The notes beneath the pieces are model-generated. The model did not search any database and was not told where the DNA came from. It saw only the letters and a list, made by a program, of their open reading frames with translations. From assembly GCA_038030265.1 (NCBI GenBank), contig CM075937.1:12524001-12588000 (forward strand): 64,000 nucleotides of DNA, read 5' to 3'. Of this stretch, positions 23,501 to 34,916 are shown in pieces (within the stretch, counting starts at the first letter, position 1; the number at the start of each line of letters is the position of its first letter). This DNA is from Corythucha ciliata (taxonomy: Eukaryota; Arthropoda; Insecta; Hemiptera; Tingidae). A program made the position numbers and the translations under genes.

Positions 23501-24039
23501 ATACGATATTAATTTCTTACGGATCACAATGTTTTATGGGCCAGAGTGTTAATTTGTGCTCAGTTGAAGTGAAGTTTAGCTTAACGTTACGCTGTTAACT
23601 CAATTTACCGTGAAATTTCAATTTATTGAGCCATAATTGGAGTTTTGGGGCGGAGCAGCCCATTTTTGGATCACCAGATCGAGTCAGATCCCTGCCTATT
23701 AATTCCCAGTGTTATCGACTTATTGGAATGGCCCACTCCACGTGGATGGGCCACCCCCCCCCCTCCGGATCCACGCATGCCCTCAAACTGTGCAACATGT
23801 TTCGCATGGTCGTTGCCTCGTTGGCTTCAGTCGTTTTTGATTTTCTCCACTCCAGTGGCAGTAGTGTGAGCGCTCGTACTATGGTGGTTGCTATGGCGTG
23901 ATTTCGCCGTGTCTTAACACAGCCACCCCAATCCCAACTGTGGCATGTGTTCAAGATCTGTCGACCTCAGCAATTCAGCATCGTCTATTCGTTCGCCCAT
24001 TGAATGTTCAATGTTCATTAAATGTTCATTCATGGTGAG

Positions 24040-24600
24040 ATTAAAAAAGGTAGGCTCCAAAACTTGCAATTTCACCTATTTTGTAGCAAGAAACGTCCAA
24101 TTTCGCGGATATTTGCCTTCAAAATGTTACAATTTTGCTACTTGCAATCGGCTACTCTTAAGACTTTTGGGGCTATATCGTGGCTGAAAGCGTGGGTTCC
24201 GCGGCCACTGAAAAAAGCCCCGTTACTTTCAAAATAAAGTTCAGAGGCTTGAAATTTCGTGAGAATAAATACCAGAAATGAGCTATTTCACGGATATTTT
24301 TAACTCACTCAGAGTGCTGAATTTCGTGGCTATATTTGCCAGGCATTGGGCGCTGTCGGCGCTAGCTTGTTTTTCTCGGCAAAAAAAAGGCCTAAAACTT
24401 GCAATTTCGTAGGAGTAAAGAAAATAAACTAGAAAATTAGCGTATATTGTTCACCCTAAAGTTGCAATTTCACCGATTTTTGACTGCGAGTGCTGTAATA
24501 TGACTATATTCGCCAGGTGCGAATATACAGTCAGGAAACTTGAAATTTCGCGGATATTTGCCTTCCAAATGTGGCAATATTGCGGCTATTCTTCGTCAGA
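24040..24600 (-). repeat. family D array, reverse orientation
   Basis: Units with AAACTTGCAATTTCGCGGATATTT, the reverse complement of the family D unit, with GC-rich words such as GCGCTGTCGGCGCTAGC (about 24350). Confidence 0.7.
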
Positions 24601-24889
24601 CTTTGGGTGTCCTGCCGCACAGAAATCAGACCGCGTGATGAATGAATGAATAAATGACATTTTATTGAGAAACCAAGAAAATACTCTAAAAAACCCCAAC
24701 ACGCTGTTAAAGTCTCTGGAGGCAACTTAATGGAATAACCGAATTTATCGGGTTTTATTAACCCACTATGGCCAATCAGGAAGAAGAAACAGTTGATTCC
24801 AGAGTCACATTCCTCTTCTTTATGGTCTTGACTGGAATTGTCTTAGTTAGTTGGATAGAATTGACAGTATTCACCCCTTTAAGCCCAAA

Positions 24890-25305
24890 TTTAACATATT
24901 TGGCCCCTTGAAAAATCAATTTTAAGGATTGACTCCCTCAAAATCCAAATTTGCTGGGGTTGACTCATTAAAAAGTCATATTTCACGGGGTTCAAGAAAG
25001 CAACTTCATACACAATTTCACAGAAGCAACTTCGTGGATTCGGCACTAAGGGAACCCATTTTTGCTGTTTTGGCAAACTTGAGAACCTCCATAAAAACAA
25101 GCAATTCCGGTGGTTTGGCTCCTTCAAAGCCCCAAAGTTTGCAGATCTGGCTCTTTAGAAACCAATCTCGTGAACCCAAATTCCAATTCACCAAGGTGCG
25201 AACGATAATTTGTTGGAGGCAAATTCAACGTGAAACAATTTTTTTCTCGATTCGTCAAACATCGGATTGGGGGGCCCCTGCTCCCCCAACCGCGGGCCGC
25301 CACTG
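24890..25305 (+). repeat. family C array ending in a hAT-like terminus
   Basis: Diverged family C units (AAATTTGCTGGGGTTGACTC and similar) run to about 25230, followed by GCGGGCCGCCACTG ending at 25305, which resembles the right ends at 21332 and 22113. The following 8 bases are TCATTCGG. No matching left end was found, so it is probably a truncated element. Confidence 0.6.
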
Positions 25306-25419
25306 TCATTCGGAGCTAATATCTGCGAAGTTGTAAGCAGGCCGTGAACCAAGGGCTAGCCAGACGCGACAGCACCCAAAGCCTTGACAAGTACAGCACT
25401 CTGGCCTGAAAAAAAAATT

Positions 25420-26070
25420 TGTGGATTGGCCTGTTTCGGGTCTAATTATCGGTGAAATTTCTAGTCCGCGGAATTTCCAGTTTCTGGTCTTAGTTTCCGC
25501 GATATTTTGAGGCAAATTTGTAGTGAACGTGGTACCCGGGTTAGCCGGCCACGACAGCGCCCAAAGTCGAATAGCCACTTGGGTAATTGCAGCATTTTAA
25601 AGGTAATACGGTGAAATTGGAATTTTCCTGGCACGTTTTTGCAAGTTTCATGTCCTAATTTCACGGAACTTCATGTTTTAGGGCCTTTTGGGCGTCCATC
25701 CTGGACCAACGTTGGTCCCGACTTTGAATTTTAACTTGAATTTACTTGCAAATTTAAAATTAAATGAGTTTGCATGTTCGGGCTCTAATTTGAACAATTG
25801 CGCGGTTCCTATAATTTGAACGAAATTGCAAGTTTCCTGGCTGAACATACGTGACATTGACAGTATCGGGCCTTCGGGTCAAGATTCTTGTGAAAATGCA
25901 AGTTACCAGTCTTAATTTAAGCAACATTTGAAGTTATGGGTCGCTTAATTTCGGACAAATTCGGTGCAATTGCATGTTTGCAATTGTTTTGTTGTAAGCT
26001 CGGACCGGACTTCAGACTAGCCCGGCTTTTTTGGAGTCAAATATGTGTGAAATTGTATGTGTGAGTCAAA
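25420..26070 (+). repeat. family D array with GC-rich modules
   Basis: Units such as GTGAAAATGCAAGTTACC with modules GGGTTAGCCGGCCACGACAG (about 25537) and GACTAGCCCGGC (about 26015). A similar module lies at 25338-25378. Confidence 0.7.
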
Positions 26071-26079
26071 ATTACCAAA

Positions 26080-27806
26080 ATTTTTACCGTCATTTATCGA
26101 GTATTGGCTTTTTCTGAACTTCAGCTCACGTTTCACAACCAAAACAATCAGATTCTCAGTTTTCTGCTTGAATTGTCAGTCCTAGAAGGGTTGGGCTATA
26201 ATTGACGGTGACCTATCAGTTTTTGAAAAAATTGACAGTATCTTAACGAAAAAGGGTCATTTTTGCCGTTTAACATTTGAAAAGGCTAAACAAGTCAGGG
26301 TATTTATTGAGTGAAAACGCGTACAAAGTGACTTAAGCAATATTTAAATATCTTGTTAATGGCAAAAAAAAGAGGATTCACCGTTGTTTAATTAAAATTT
26401 GATTATAGGAAGTCATTCTGGGCACTGTAAGCTTCCCGTTTTATTTCCGCTTCCGCAAGTCAAACTATATTATTGATGTATTATGTATGAGTTATTTCGA
26501 GGCCCATACATTATTAGTTTAATTTAACAACGCCTACCCGTCTTGTTTGTGCTCAGAAAAGGAATTGAACGGTGCATATTTCATGATCTGGCGGCTCGGT
26601 TGAACAACTTAGTGATCTCAGAGAGGAAGAGTTATTCTTATTCTTCCACCACTTGAGTTGCCTTTTTTTTTTTTCTTCAAAAATAAAGTCACGGCTTTAT
26701 GGGTACGCACCACCTGCGGTTTCATTTTATAAACAATATCATCAGCACCTTTCAAATAAGAGAACGCACAGAAAATTACACCTCTCGACCCCACCCACCC
26801 CCGCATTGTAACACCATAGGACTATATTAAAGAAACACACGTGTCTCGGCAGGCACAATGACAGGGGAGTCATTTTAGTTCTCCAGGCACGTGGAAAAAG
26901 CTCTAGCACTTGTTTCACAATGAACTGATTTATCCCACAAGGGCTTACCGAATCCCAACGAATTGAATTGGCACCGATGGTCCCCTGTACTCCATACAAA
27001 TTGCGCGATTTTTTTCTCTTTTTGCTGCCTACTTCTTCGAACGCCTTCCATTTTCCTCTGCAGGGTCTAGACGTCTGCAAAACAACTTTATTACGACTCA
27101 TCTATCCTCTATTTTGAACGAACTCCAAGAAAAATTTGCCTAGAAAATGTTTGTGGCCATGGAATTGAATAACACGTGAACTCAAGGCTTCCCTTTGATA
27201 CCCAAAAGGTCATTGTATGACAGTCTACAGGCTTAATAAGCTGCATGACTTACATAATTACACGATATGTTTAATCAAAGCATTTTACCACTGGAATCCA
27301 TTTAATTGTCACGTCAAATTAACAGGAAAGTTTCATAATGTTAAGATTGGTTGGGGGAGGGGGGATTCGCGAATTTTCGTCCACAAATTTCCTAACCATC
27401 TCAAGACCGTCACAATGGATTCTGTTCTTTCGTTTTTCATTTTATTATTCTCCATCGTTCGATGATTAATTCAGTGAAGGAAAAGTAAGGCTCTCAAGAA
27501 AGGCTTTAGAAGAATGCCCCGTAGAAGCTAAGGTGATGAAGGACAGCGAGGAACTGGGAGGGGGTTAATAGTGAAAGGAATAAAACCGGCCCGCTATTAT
27601 GCATTAGTGAAAAAGACCCCCCCCCTCCATTCGCCAAGAACTGTGATTTCCCTGGAAACTTTCTGAAAAGACAAAATTTATCAAGTCCGAGGTTTCCCAT
27701 TTTCAAAAATGTATTGCGTTCCTTTGTCTTCATGGGCACCCTGACTTCTGAATGTGAGGAAGAGGAGGAGGGGGACGATCATTGCGCTCTTTTACTCTGT
27801 ATCAAC
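26080..27806. other. no recognised gene
   Basis: The longest frame is 26742-27101 (minus, 119 residues). It has no motif I recognise and reads through ordinary AT-rich DNA. No exon-like structure was supported. Confidence 0.5.
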
Positions 27807-27819
27807 GCAATTTTTAGAT

Positions 27820-28196
27820 GATGTTTGAAAGGCCATGTTGTAGTGGAGTACGAAGGATAATTCCAAAGCAATACATACTTTGCCTCTCCACAGTTTATTC
27901 CTCTTCCCCGTCCCGGAATCGATTTTCAACCCTTAACGGGTCATCTTCAGCGGTACAATATTTCACAAATGTAAACATTTATCTCCATTTTTTTGTGCGG
28001 ATACATACTAGTCACAATCACTGTGAAACGACTACACAGTGGTCGTGTTTATCCGCACAAAAAAACGGAGATAATTGTTTAAATTTTTAATTATTTGTGA
28101 AATATTGTACCGCTGAAGATGACCCGGTAAGGATTGAAAATCGATTCCGAGGAAGAGGAATAAACTGTGGAGAGACAAAGTATTGCTTTTGAATTA
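27820..28196. mobile_element. 377-bp foldback element with perfect 13-bp flanking duplication
   Basis: GCAATTTTTAGAT occurs exactly at 27807-27819 and 28197-28209. Between them are two long inverted arms (about 27867-28002 and 28052-28189). Each contains CTGAAGATGACCCG, a short stem-loop, GAAAATCGATTCC and GGAATAAACTGTGGAGAG. The loop holds a second small inverted repeat (TTTATCTCCATTTTTTTGTG against its complement). No ORF. The length of the duplication fits retroposition or target-primed insertion better than a cut-and-paste transposon. Confidence 0.85.
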
Positions 28197-28639
28197 GCAA
28201 TTTTTAGATTAATAAAAGATTGTTACTTAGCTTGGCACCTTATTCGGAGAGTGAATCTCAGGCCAAGGTGTACGTTTTACAGTGGGCTCATTTAAACTTT
28301 TTCCTTTCTCATTACCTATACAGCTCTGTGAAGTCCTTTTTTCCCGTTTTTTCCTGTGCGATTTTATCTAATGCTCGAATAGAACTTGTGGGGGTAGGGA
28401 AAGAAAGAAATCTCAAAGAGTTGACTTTCTATAGAAAGAAAAAACTTGAAAGCATTGGGCCAAACCTTTAAAAAAAAAGAGGAAAAAGTTGAGTCTGTGA
28501 TTGAAGTTTTTCTCCATGATCGAAGATTCCGACATAAATACCCTCGCCGTTCACATTTTGTTTATATGTATAGCGAGACGCATGTTTTGATGCAGAGGAT
28601 TTTTGAAAAGTTTAAAGGTCACGGCCCGTAGAATCTTCC

Positions 28640-29270
28640 CCCACACTTACGATTCGCGCCTTAAAAATGGCTATTGGCTAAACGGACGCTTCCTGCCCTG
28701 AAAACGTGCCTTGGGTTTACGTACTATCTGCGTGCAAAAATAGTAAAACTGGTGATTCCACCCTTAAAAATAGCCAAATTGTTTCTACGTGTCTAAAAAA
28801 GCCTCAACAGGGCCAAACGCAAAGCCCCAAACTGACCATTCGTAAGATGAAAATGGCATAACTGACTATTGGCGTTCACAAAATGGTTAAACGACTTTGC
28901 GCCGTAAATATGGCCAAACTGGCTATTGACACCCTAAAATTGGCATACTTGTACTGGCGCAATTCACGCTTAAAAAACTATCCAAACTGATCATTCGCGC
29001 CCTAAAGAGGCTACGCATGGTATTGTAATGACGATTCGCGCCTTCAGAAAGTTCACAATAGACATCAGCTGCACCCTAAAAATTAAAAATGGACAAACAT
29101 GGCTATTGGTGGCCTATAAAACCTGGCACCTAACATCATTTGCGCACCAAACTCCGAGCCGTCCCGACCTTAAAAACTGATCGACCACTGTGCTACACGC
29201 ACGAACTCGACAAACTGGCCACTTTAGTGCTGTAACATTTCTCGACTGGCTAATCCCGCCCTAAGAATGG
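28640..29270 (-). repeat. family B array, reverse orientation
   Basis: CCCTAAAAATGGCCAAACTG-type units, the complement of 19.9-20.9 kb, followed directly by plus-strand family A. This is the same B/A arrangement as inside 19001-21332, seen in reverse. Confidence 0.8.
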
Positions 29271-29274
29271 CTAA

Positions 29275-31000
29275 AAAATTGCTTTTAGCTACAAAAATCC
29301 ACGAAATTTGGTTTTTAGTGAGTCAGTCCCGCAAATTAGCGATTTTTTCCACTGTTAGTCATGTGCTATTAGCGTTTTTTCTCTACGTTAGCCAGGGCCG
29401 TCTTAACGGGCCTTCTCTGTGGTATGAGGGGGGGGGGGGGCTTTTATTCTTTTAGCGTGAACCATGGTCGTAGCCAGAGGAGGGCAGTTTCCCTCCACTA
29501 GACTCGAAAGCTGCCCACCCCTAAATAATACTATCAAAAAATAATAATCATACAGGATCACCTCCGATTTCGACGCGTGGTTCCCTAATTCAAATTATTT
29601 TTCAAAATATTTTTCTCGCAAAACAATTGTAGAGTCTGACTCGCTAAGAAACCAATTTCTCGGATTTCGCCCTCTAAAATCAAATTTCGTTTGTTTTCTC
29701 TCCAAAACGACATTTTCGTGGGTCTGCGCACTACGAAATAATTTTCCGGATTTCACTAATACAAAAAAACAAACAATTTTGCCAATTTTTGTAGCTGATA
29801 AAACAATTTCACGGCGGGCGTGGCGTGTTAGATAGGGACCAATTTCACGGATTTTGAGCACTAAAACCCAATTTTTGCAGGTCTGACTCACTAAAAAAAA
29901 TATTTTCGCTGATTTCACGCTCTAAAAACTTTTTCGCTGGTTTTTCTCACTAAAAGCCCATTTTTAAGGTTCTGGCTTACAGAAAATTCAATATTTCGCG
30001 GTTGTTTTATTGCTGAAAACCCAATTTCGCTGTTGTTTGTAGCTGGAAACCCAAGTTCGCGAGGTTTTTCTCACCAAAACATATCTCAATTTTACTCGCT
30101 AAAACCCCAAAATTTCGGTAATTTTTTATAAACACCCAATTTCGCCAAGTTGCCTCATTCAAAACCACAATTGAGCTGTTTTAGCACACGAGTCAAAGCA
30201 TTTTCACGATTATGCGAAATCATATTTTTCTCATCAAGATTGCAGAATTTGGGTCCTTAAAACTCATATTTCGTGGGATTTTTCTCGTTATAGAACCAAT
30301 TTTGCATGCCTCGGCTCACTTAAGTGCTAATACCGTGGGAGTTTCCCGCTCAAGAACTAAAACCGATGTGTCGTGGGTTTTGGGCTTGCTGAAAACCAAA
30401 TTTCGTGTGTTTTTGTGCTTGCAGAAAATAGGGGGACTCATCACCGAATATAAGGCTGCAATAGGCATTGGGATGCATCTGAATCGTGCTCGCGTGAAGC
30501 TGCCCACCCCAAAATCAATGGCTGGCTATACGCCCCTGTCTTGAGCTAGCTATTTATCCGCTTTTAGCCAAGAATTAGCGTTTTTTCTCAATTTTAGTCG
30601 TGAATTAGCTATTTCCCCACTTTTATTATTCGCAAATTTGCAGCTCTCTCAATTTTATCAACCAATTTGCGTTTTATCAATGTCATCTTCATCTGTGAAC
30701 GAGCGCTTTCTCTCAATAAGCGCTTTTCACACATTTTAGTCGACAATATGAGTTTTTTCGATTTTAGCCACGAATTAGCAAATTCTTTTGCTTCAGACAT
30801 GAATTATAACTTTATCTCAGCCATACAAAGTGGCCGTTGGAAACCGTGAATTTTCTCTATTTCTGCTGTGAATGAGCGCTTTTTATTCATTTTAGCCGCG
30901 AATTAGCACTGTCTTGTTTATAGTCTGAAAGTTGCCCCAGGTAACAGTGAATTTCCGATTTTTCAATTTTAGCAATGATTGAGCGCTATGAGTATTTTTG
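29275..31000 (+). repeat. family A array split by a family C-bearing segment
   Basis: Family A units lie at 29325-29395 and 30545-31000, with weaker ones to 31170. The middle (29463-30538) is a separate hAT-like insertion described below. Confidence 0.7.
29463..30538. mobile_element. probable hAT-like element with reversed family C-like core
   Basis: The left end CATGGTCGTAGCCAG (29463) and the reverse complement of the right end, CAGGGGCGTATAGCCAG (ending 30538), are related. The interior is an array of CACTAAAACCCAATTTCGCGG-like units, i.e. reversed family C. The flanks GCGTGAAC and TCTTGAGC match at 5 of 8, so the TSD is not clear. It interrupts a family A array. Confidence 0.55.
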
Positions 31001-31019
31001 TTCTTATATTGGGCGAAAC

Positions 31020-31951
31020 ATTTGAAGAATCCGGGGCCCGCAGTTTGGTTGGTGTGGACAGCGGCCCACCCTTGCTCCCTCGTATTTTTTGTTTTTTTTA
31101 AATTTTAACCGCAAATTAGCCTCCAGGTATCGCGTATTGTTTCTTTTTCTCATTTTTAGCCACAAAATGCTTCTAGAAATAGCGAATTAGTCAAAGTTCA
31201 GGACCTCTTTTCGACCCGGGCTAGTCGGCCACGAATGACGTTTGGCTCGAAGCTTGACGGCAGTATCAAATGCGCCATATTCCTCCCTGACCCCACCAAA
31301 TTTATGCCACGTGATGTAGATCGACTACAGTTTAAACAATAATTATAAAATAACATCGGGAACGGACACGAGATAAGAGTTGGGTTACATTACCTTTCCT
31401 GGTTACCCCAAATTTATTACAGTATTGAGTGATTTATTTATATTTACTTAATTTTAACGTTCCAAAAGTTGTTTTATGAGCTGAAATTTAGGTCTATTGT
31501 AAGCAATTGATCCACAGTTGGAGATAGTTTCTTCCGGTTTTTAGTCACTGAGGCAGAACAGAATGTGTATTCCCCACATCGCTCGGCCAAGAAGTCTTGT
31601 CCCTAAGTTACTTGTAAAATGAATTTTGACTAGAGAATCATCAAAACGTGGTCTTTTTATTCTATAATACACAAATGGCGTTTCTTCGACCGATCCAAAA
31701 AGAACGAAATGCCGGTTCCATTTTACACACAGTGCACAGCTGATGGAGTCACAGGGTATGGCGTAAGGGCCACTAGAGCTTAGGCGCCAGCGGGCTCGGT
31801 AGATCCGAGTCCGCACCCTTAAAAAAAAAAAAATGCAAAAGTAAAAAGAAAAAAAAAATACCAAGAAATGTAATAAAATTAGCGATAATTAAAGACTAGT
31901 CAGACTTTCCGTTTCTTTTGAGTAGTAACTATAGTACTATCACACAAGTTT
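31020..31951. other. no gene; includes a probable LTR fragment
   Basis: 31313-31356 (GATGTAGATCGACTACAG onward) closely matches 37122-37170 directly after the gypsy integrase remnant, so it is probably a fragment of the same retroelement's 3' region or LTR. The GC-rich module GGGCTAGTCGGCCACGA lies at about 31217. The rest is unrecognised and may include the 3' end of the piggyBac element. Confidence 0.5.
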
Positions 31952-34095
31952 TCAGTTATTATCACAATTGAGACATATTTTTTTTGTATGCTCGCCACAT
32001 ATTGACTTGAAGCATTTGACACAACGGGAAGTAGTCTTCCTTTTTTTCTTGTAGCAGCAGTAAGAGCAGTAGCGTCGTGAGCCGGAAGCTGTTTCTTCTT
32101 CTTCTCTATTCAGGCACCTCTCGATGCAGTTCCGAAGACTCTTAGGGATTGTAAGAGTTAACCTGTACTCCATCCAAGGTTCTGTTAGTTGCTCCACTAG
32201 CTTCAAAATAAACTCAAAACGTGAGAGTGGTTTGGCTGGGGGCAGTGTCCGAAATTTGTTTGCTCTTCTGTAAAAATTGTGAAGGTATACAACGTACGCG
32301 TTTACTGCAGTTGTATTTAACATATTGTAGAAAAATGCCAAAGGCCAGCGTTTAGTTTTACGCCCAGTATTGGTATCCTGGGAAAGCCGATCAAGGACAT
32401 GAACACCTCCTTTTGTCGTATTGTAATTCATTATGATCTCGGGCTTTCCGCTTCTCTCGTTCACAGCCCCATCGTCGTGTGCGGTGGATATGAGAGCCAC
32501 CATTTTTGTCGCTGTTGGCTTATAGGACACGGCGGTTACATTGTCGGCGTACAGGAATAATGATGATCCACTTCTTCTTCTTTTAAACGTCGGGTTGGTG
32601 AAGTCCGAGGGGAACTCACGTTTATTTTTTTTTATTGTCCCAATAACAGTGATTTTCTTTTCTTTTAGCAGTTCTTCGGCTAGGGTAATGCTGGAGAACC
32701 AATTGTCCATTGTCAAATTTCGGTTCGAACCTGCGATAGGTTCTACCAACTTCTTTGTGTAGAAACTCGCAGCAGGTGTACCTGGTGGAGTTGAGCCTTT
32801 TCCAAGATATGGCATGGCGTTTATCATGTATTTTGTGGCGTTGTCACATATCATAATGATTTCTATACCATATTTATTTGGTTTGCTCGGTATATACATA
32901 CGGAAGGGGCATCGTCCTCTGAATCCTACAAGCTGCTCGTCGATGGTCAAATATGACCCGGGTCTGTAATTTTTTATACAGTTTTGAATAAAAATATCCC
33001 AGATTTCCTCGATGGGGGCCAGCTTCGAAGATCTATCTTTTCGAGTATTTTTGTCGTCGAAGCGGAGTGCTCGTAGTAAAAATTCAAATCGAGCGTCCGA
33101 CATAACCGAACGATGTTTGTCCCCGCACAGTACCGAGTTGTGTAGAATTGTGGAGTTCAAGTGATTATGTTTCATGGCTGCTGCGTAAGGCCTGTTTTAC
33201 ACGAGTAAGTTTTTTGTTAAAAAATATGTTCAATCTGATCACAAACAGATGATTTGAGGCAGGGAACATCTGTCATTTTTTATCAAAATGGCTAATTTGA
33301 TCAAAAAACTTATTCGTGTAAAAGGGGCCTAATAGAGTGAACCAAATAGACCGAAAATTTCAGATGTAGTTGTGTCGCTATTTGTACTTTTATTTTTAAC
33401 TTTGTACTTGTCCCTAAGACGCCTTATCTCGTCGTTGGTATGAGACACGATAACGTCAATGATGTCTTGGCTGAAGAAGGCTTTGAAGCACTCCAAGGGG
33501 TTTTCGGCAGCCAGAGCAACGTTTGCAGTTCCTGGTTTCACATGTACAACGTTTTTAGCTCAGGTTTTTGTTGCAGACGAACCTAATGGCTGCGACTTCC
33601 ACAAGAAACCATTTTTCCCCGCAACGTCAAGTGTATCGAATTTGATTGTGTTGGCACTCCCATCAGGAGAATCGTCACTATCTGGAATGTTACCATTGCT
33701 TGCTGGTTTTGTACGTTTCTTGACCTCACCCTTCCTCTCTTTGCTCTTCTTCCGTTTCGGTTTCCTAACATTTTTACAGGTGGAAGCGGGAGGAGGTGAC
33801 AAAGTTGGCGCGGTATTGTCGATATTACCGTTTTGATCGAAATTGAGATTGTCGTCGTTGGCATCAGGGTTGTCCGGGTTCGAGAAATCGTCAATTTCCC
33901 TTTCGAGAGAATCTATTGCTCCCATTAGTTCTTCGTCGTCAATATCAATCAATTCTGGAGACAGGTCGTAATCAGAGCCGGAGTCTGAATCCGAATCCCT
34001 GTCACTTGGTCAGGGACATCCTCATCATCTGAGCTCGAGAGGTTCTCTATTACTTCTCGAATTTCTTCTTCTGTCATAGCTCTCCTTTTGGCCAT
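31952..34095 (-). pseudogene. piggyBac transposase, frameshifted and interrupted by a MITE
   Basis: PiggyBac transposases cut and paste at TTAA using three Asp residues. Reading on minus: an acidic N-terminus starts at 34095 and shifts frame near 34010; 33952-33560 holds a basic KPKRKKSKERK patch; another break comes at about 33560. The segment 33541-33333 contains the start of the DDE_Tnp_1_7 domain (NPLECFKAFF), and a MITE interrupts at 33329-33189. The main frame 33175-31952 (407 residues) carries TIDEQLVGFRGRCPFR and MDNWFSS with the first two catalytic Asp. The third site reads KGGVHVLD, where the family has Asp in place of His. A Cys-rich C-terminal finger ends the protein. Clearly inactive. 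Element ends were not located. Confidence 0.92.
33189..33329. mobile_element. 141-bp MITE with TAA flanks in the piggyBac gene
   Basis: The inverted ends GGCCTGTTTTACACGAGTAAG and the complement of CTTATTCGTGTAAAAGGGGCC lie between TAA at 33186-33188 and at 33330-33332. The 3-bp duplication and GGCC ends suggest a PIF/Harbinger-type derivative. No ORF. Confidence 0.85.
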
Positions 34096-34189
34096 TGTGT
34101 GCCTAGGGGTGGAAATAATTATTTTTTATTTTTGAGCGACAAACGCTAAAAGAAGATACATTCATCAGTTGACAGATCTCATGTAGGGG

Positions 34190-34520
34190 GGGGGGGGTTG
34201 AAAATAAAAATGTCACAATGCCCTTGTTGCTAACAGGGAGTCGAAACGACCTAGTATTACAGGGGCACTATAAGTAACTGGGAGTCTTATTGACCTGTAA
34301 TATCATTCTTCAGTACAACTAACTAGGAGTCTTTTTGACTTACATGATAAAAAACTTGTTATAACTTACCCGTGATAAGCCTCACACGTCCAAACTCTTC
34401 GTGGTCACCACCAGCACTGCCACCACTAGGAATAGGAGGAGGTTACAATCCACGGGAAAGACGTTACTTGCATGAGAAGTGGGGATGTTTTTTTCTTAGG
34501 AGTCTTTCAGACTCCGGTTA
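34190..34520. repeat. four spaced GGAGTC...GAC motifs upstream of the piggyBac gene
   Basis: GGGAGTCGAAACGACC (about 34226), GGGAGTCTTATTGACC (about 34281), AGGAGTCTTTTTGACTT (about 34326) and the palindrome GGAGTCTTTCAGACTCC (about 34498) are spaced 45-170 bases apart. They lie beyond the transposase start, where subterminal repeats would be. A transposase-binding role is a guess. Confidence 0.45.
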
Positions 34521-34730
34521 GTGTTGCCGGGGTAATTGAGTAGCAACATTCCGTAGCCAACAACCTTTGCCTTTGGGTTCTGGCATGTTGACCAGCGATT
34601 TTTCTCAAGATAATGGGAATTTTTTTAGTGTTAAATAATTTGAAGTTGGCGGTTATCTGTTATCCAGAACAGTAATGGCGTCGTCAATTAATTATCTTAT
34701 CAGACATTGCCTTTACCTGTATTTATAGTA

Positions 34731-34871
34731 GGTCTATTCGTTTGTCGTCCCGGACTACTCCAAGCAGCACGAAATTTTGCATCCTCGCGGGTTGAAATAA
34801 CGCGAAAAAATAATGAAAGGTTAGTACTTTCAGTGCTAATAGTGCAGCTCCGGACGACAAACGAATAGACC
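34731..34871. mobile_element. 141-bp MITE with TA flanks
   Basis: The ends GGTCTATTCGTTTGTCGTCC and the complement of GGACGACAAACGAATAGACC are inverted over about 24 bases and flanked by TA (34729-34730 and 34872-34873). Tc1/mariner-like by target site. Confidence 0.8.
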
Positions 34872-34881
34872 TAGTATCTCT

Positions 34882-34916
34882 AGTGATGAGCAATCCAGTT
34901 CTTTTATACGTCGTTG
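34882..34916. repeat. fragment shared with the 5.2-kb foldback
   Basis: GTGATGAGCAATCCAGTTCT and the following 15 bases match 5216-5250 with two or three changes. It marks an otherwise lost relative of that foldback family. Confidence 0.7.

Larger units (their letters stand above)
22264..23779. mobile_element. hAT-like element with family C core, 8-bp TSD CCCTYAAA
   Basis: The left end CAGGCGTGGATCCAGAG (22264) and the reverse complement of the right end, CATGCGTGGATCCGGAG (ending 23779), agree at 15 of 17 bases. The flanks are CCCTTAAA (22256-22263) and CCCTCAAA (23780-23787), one difference, so the insertion is not recent. The interior holds a CT microsatellite and the family C array. No transposase. 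Confidence 0.85.

Noticed and set aside
26742..27101. A 119-residue minus-strand ORF as a gene
   Set aside because: No motif, no exon context, and a composition like its surroundings.
29393..29440. CAGGGCCGTCTTAACGG as the left end of another hAT-like element
   Set aside because: It looks like a terminus but no partner end or TSD was found, and it lies in a mixed repeat.
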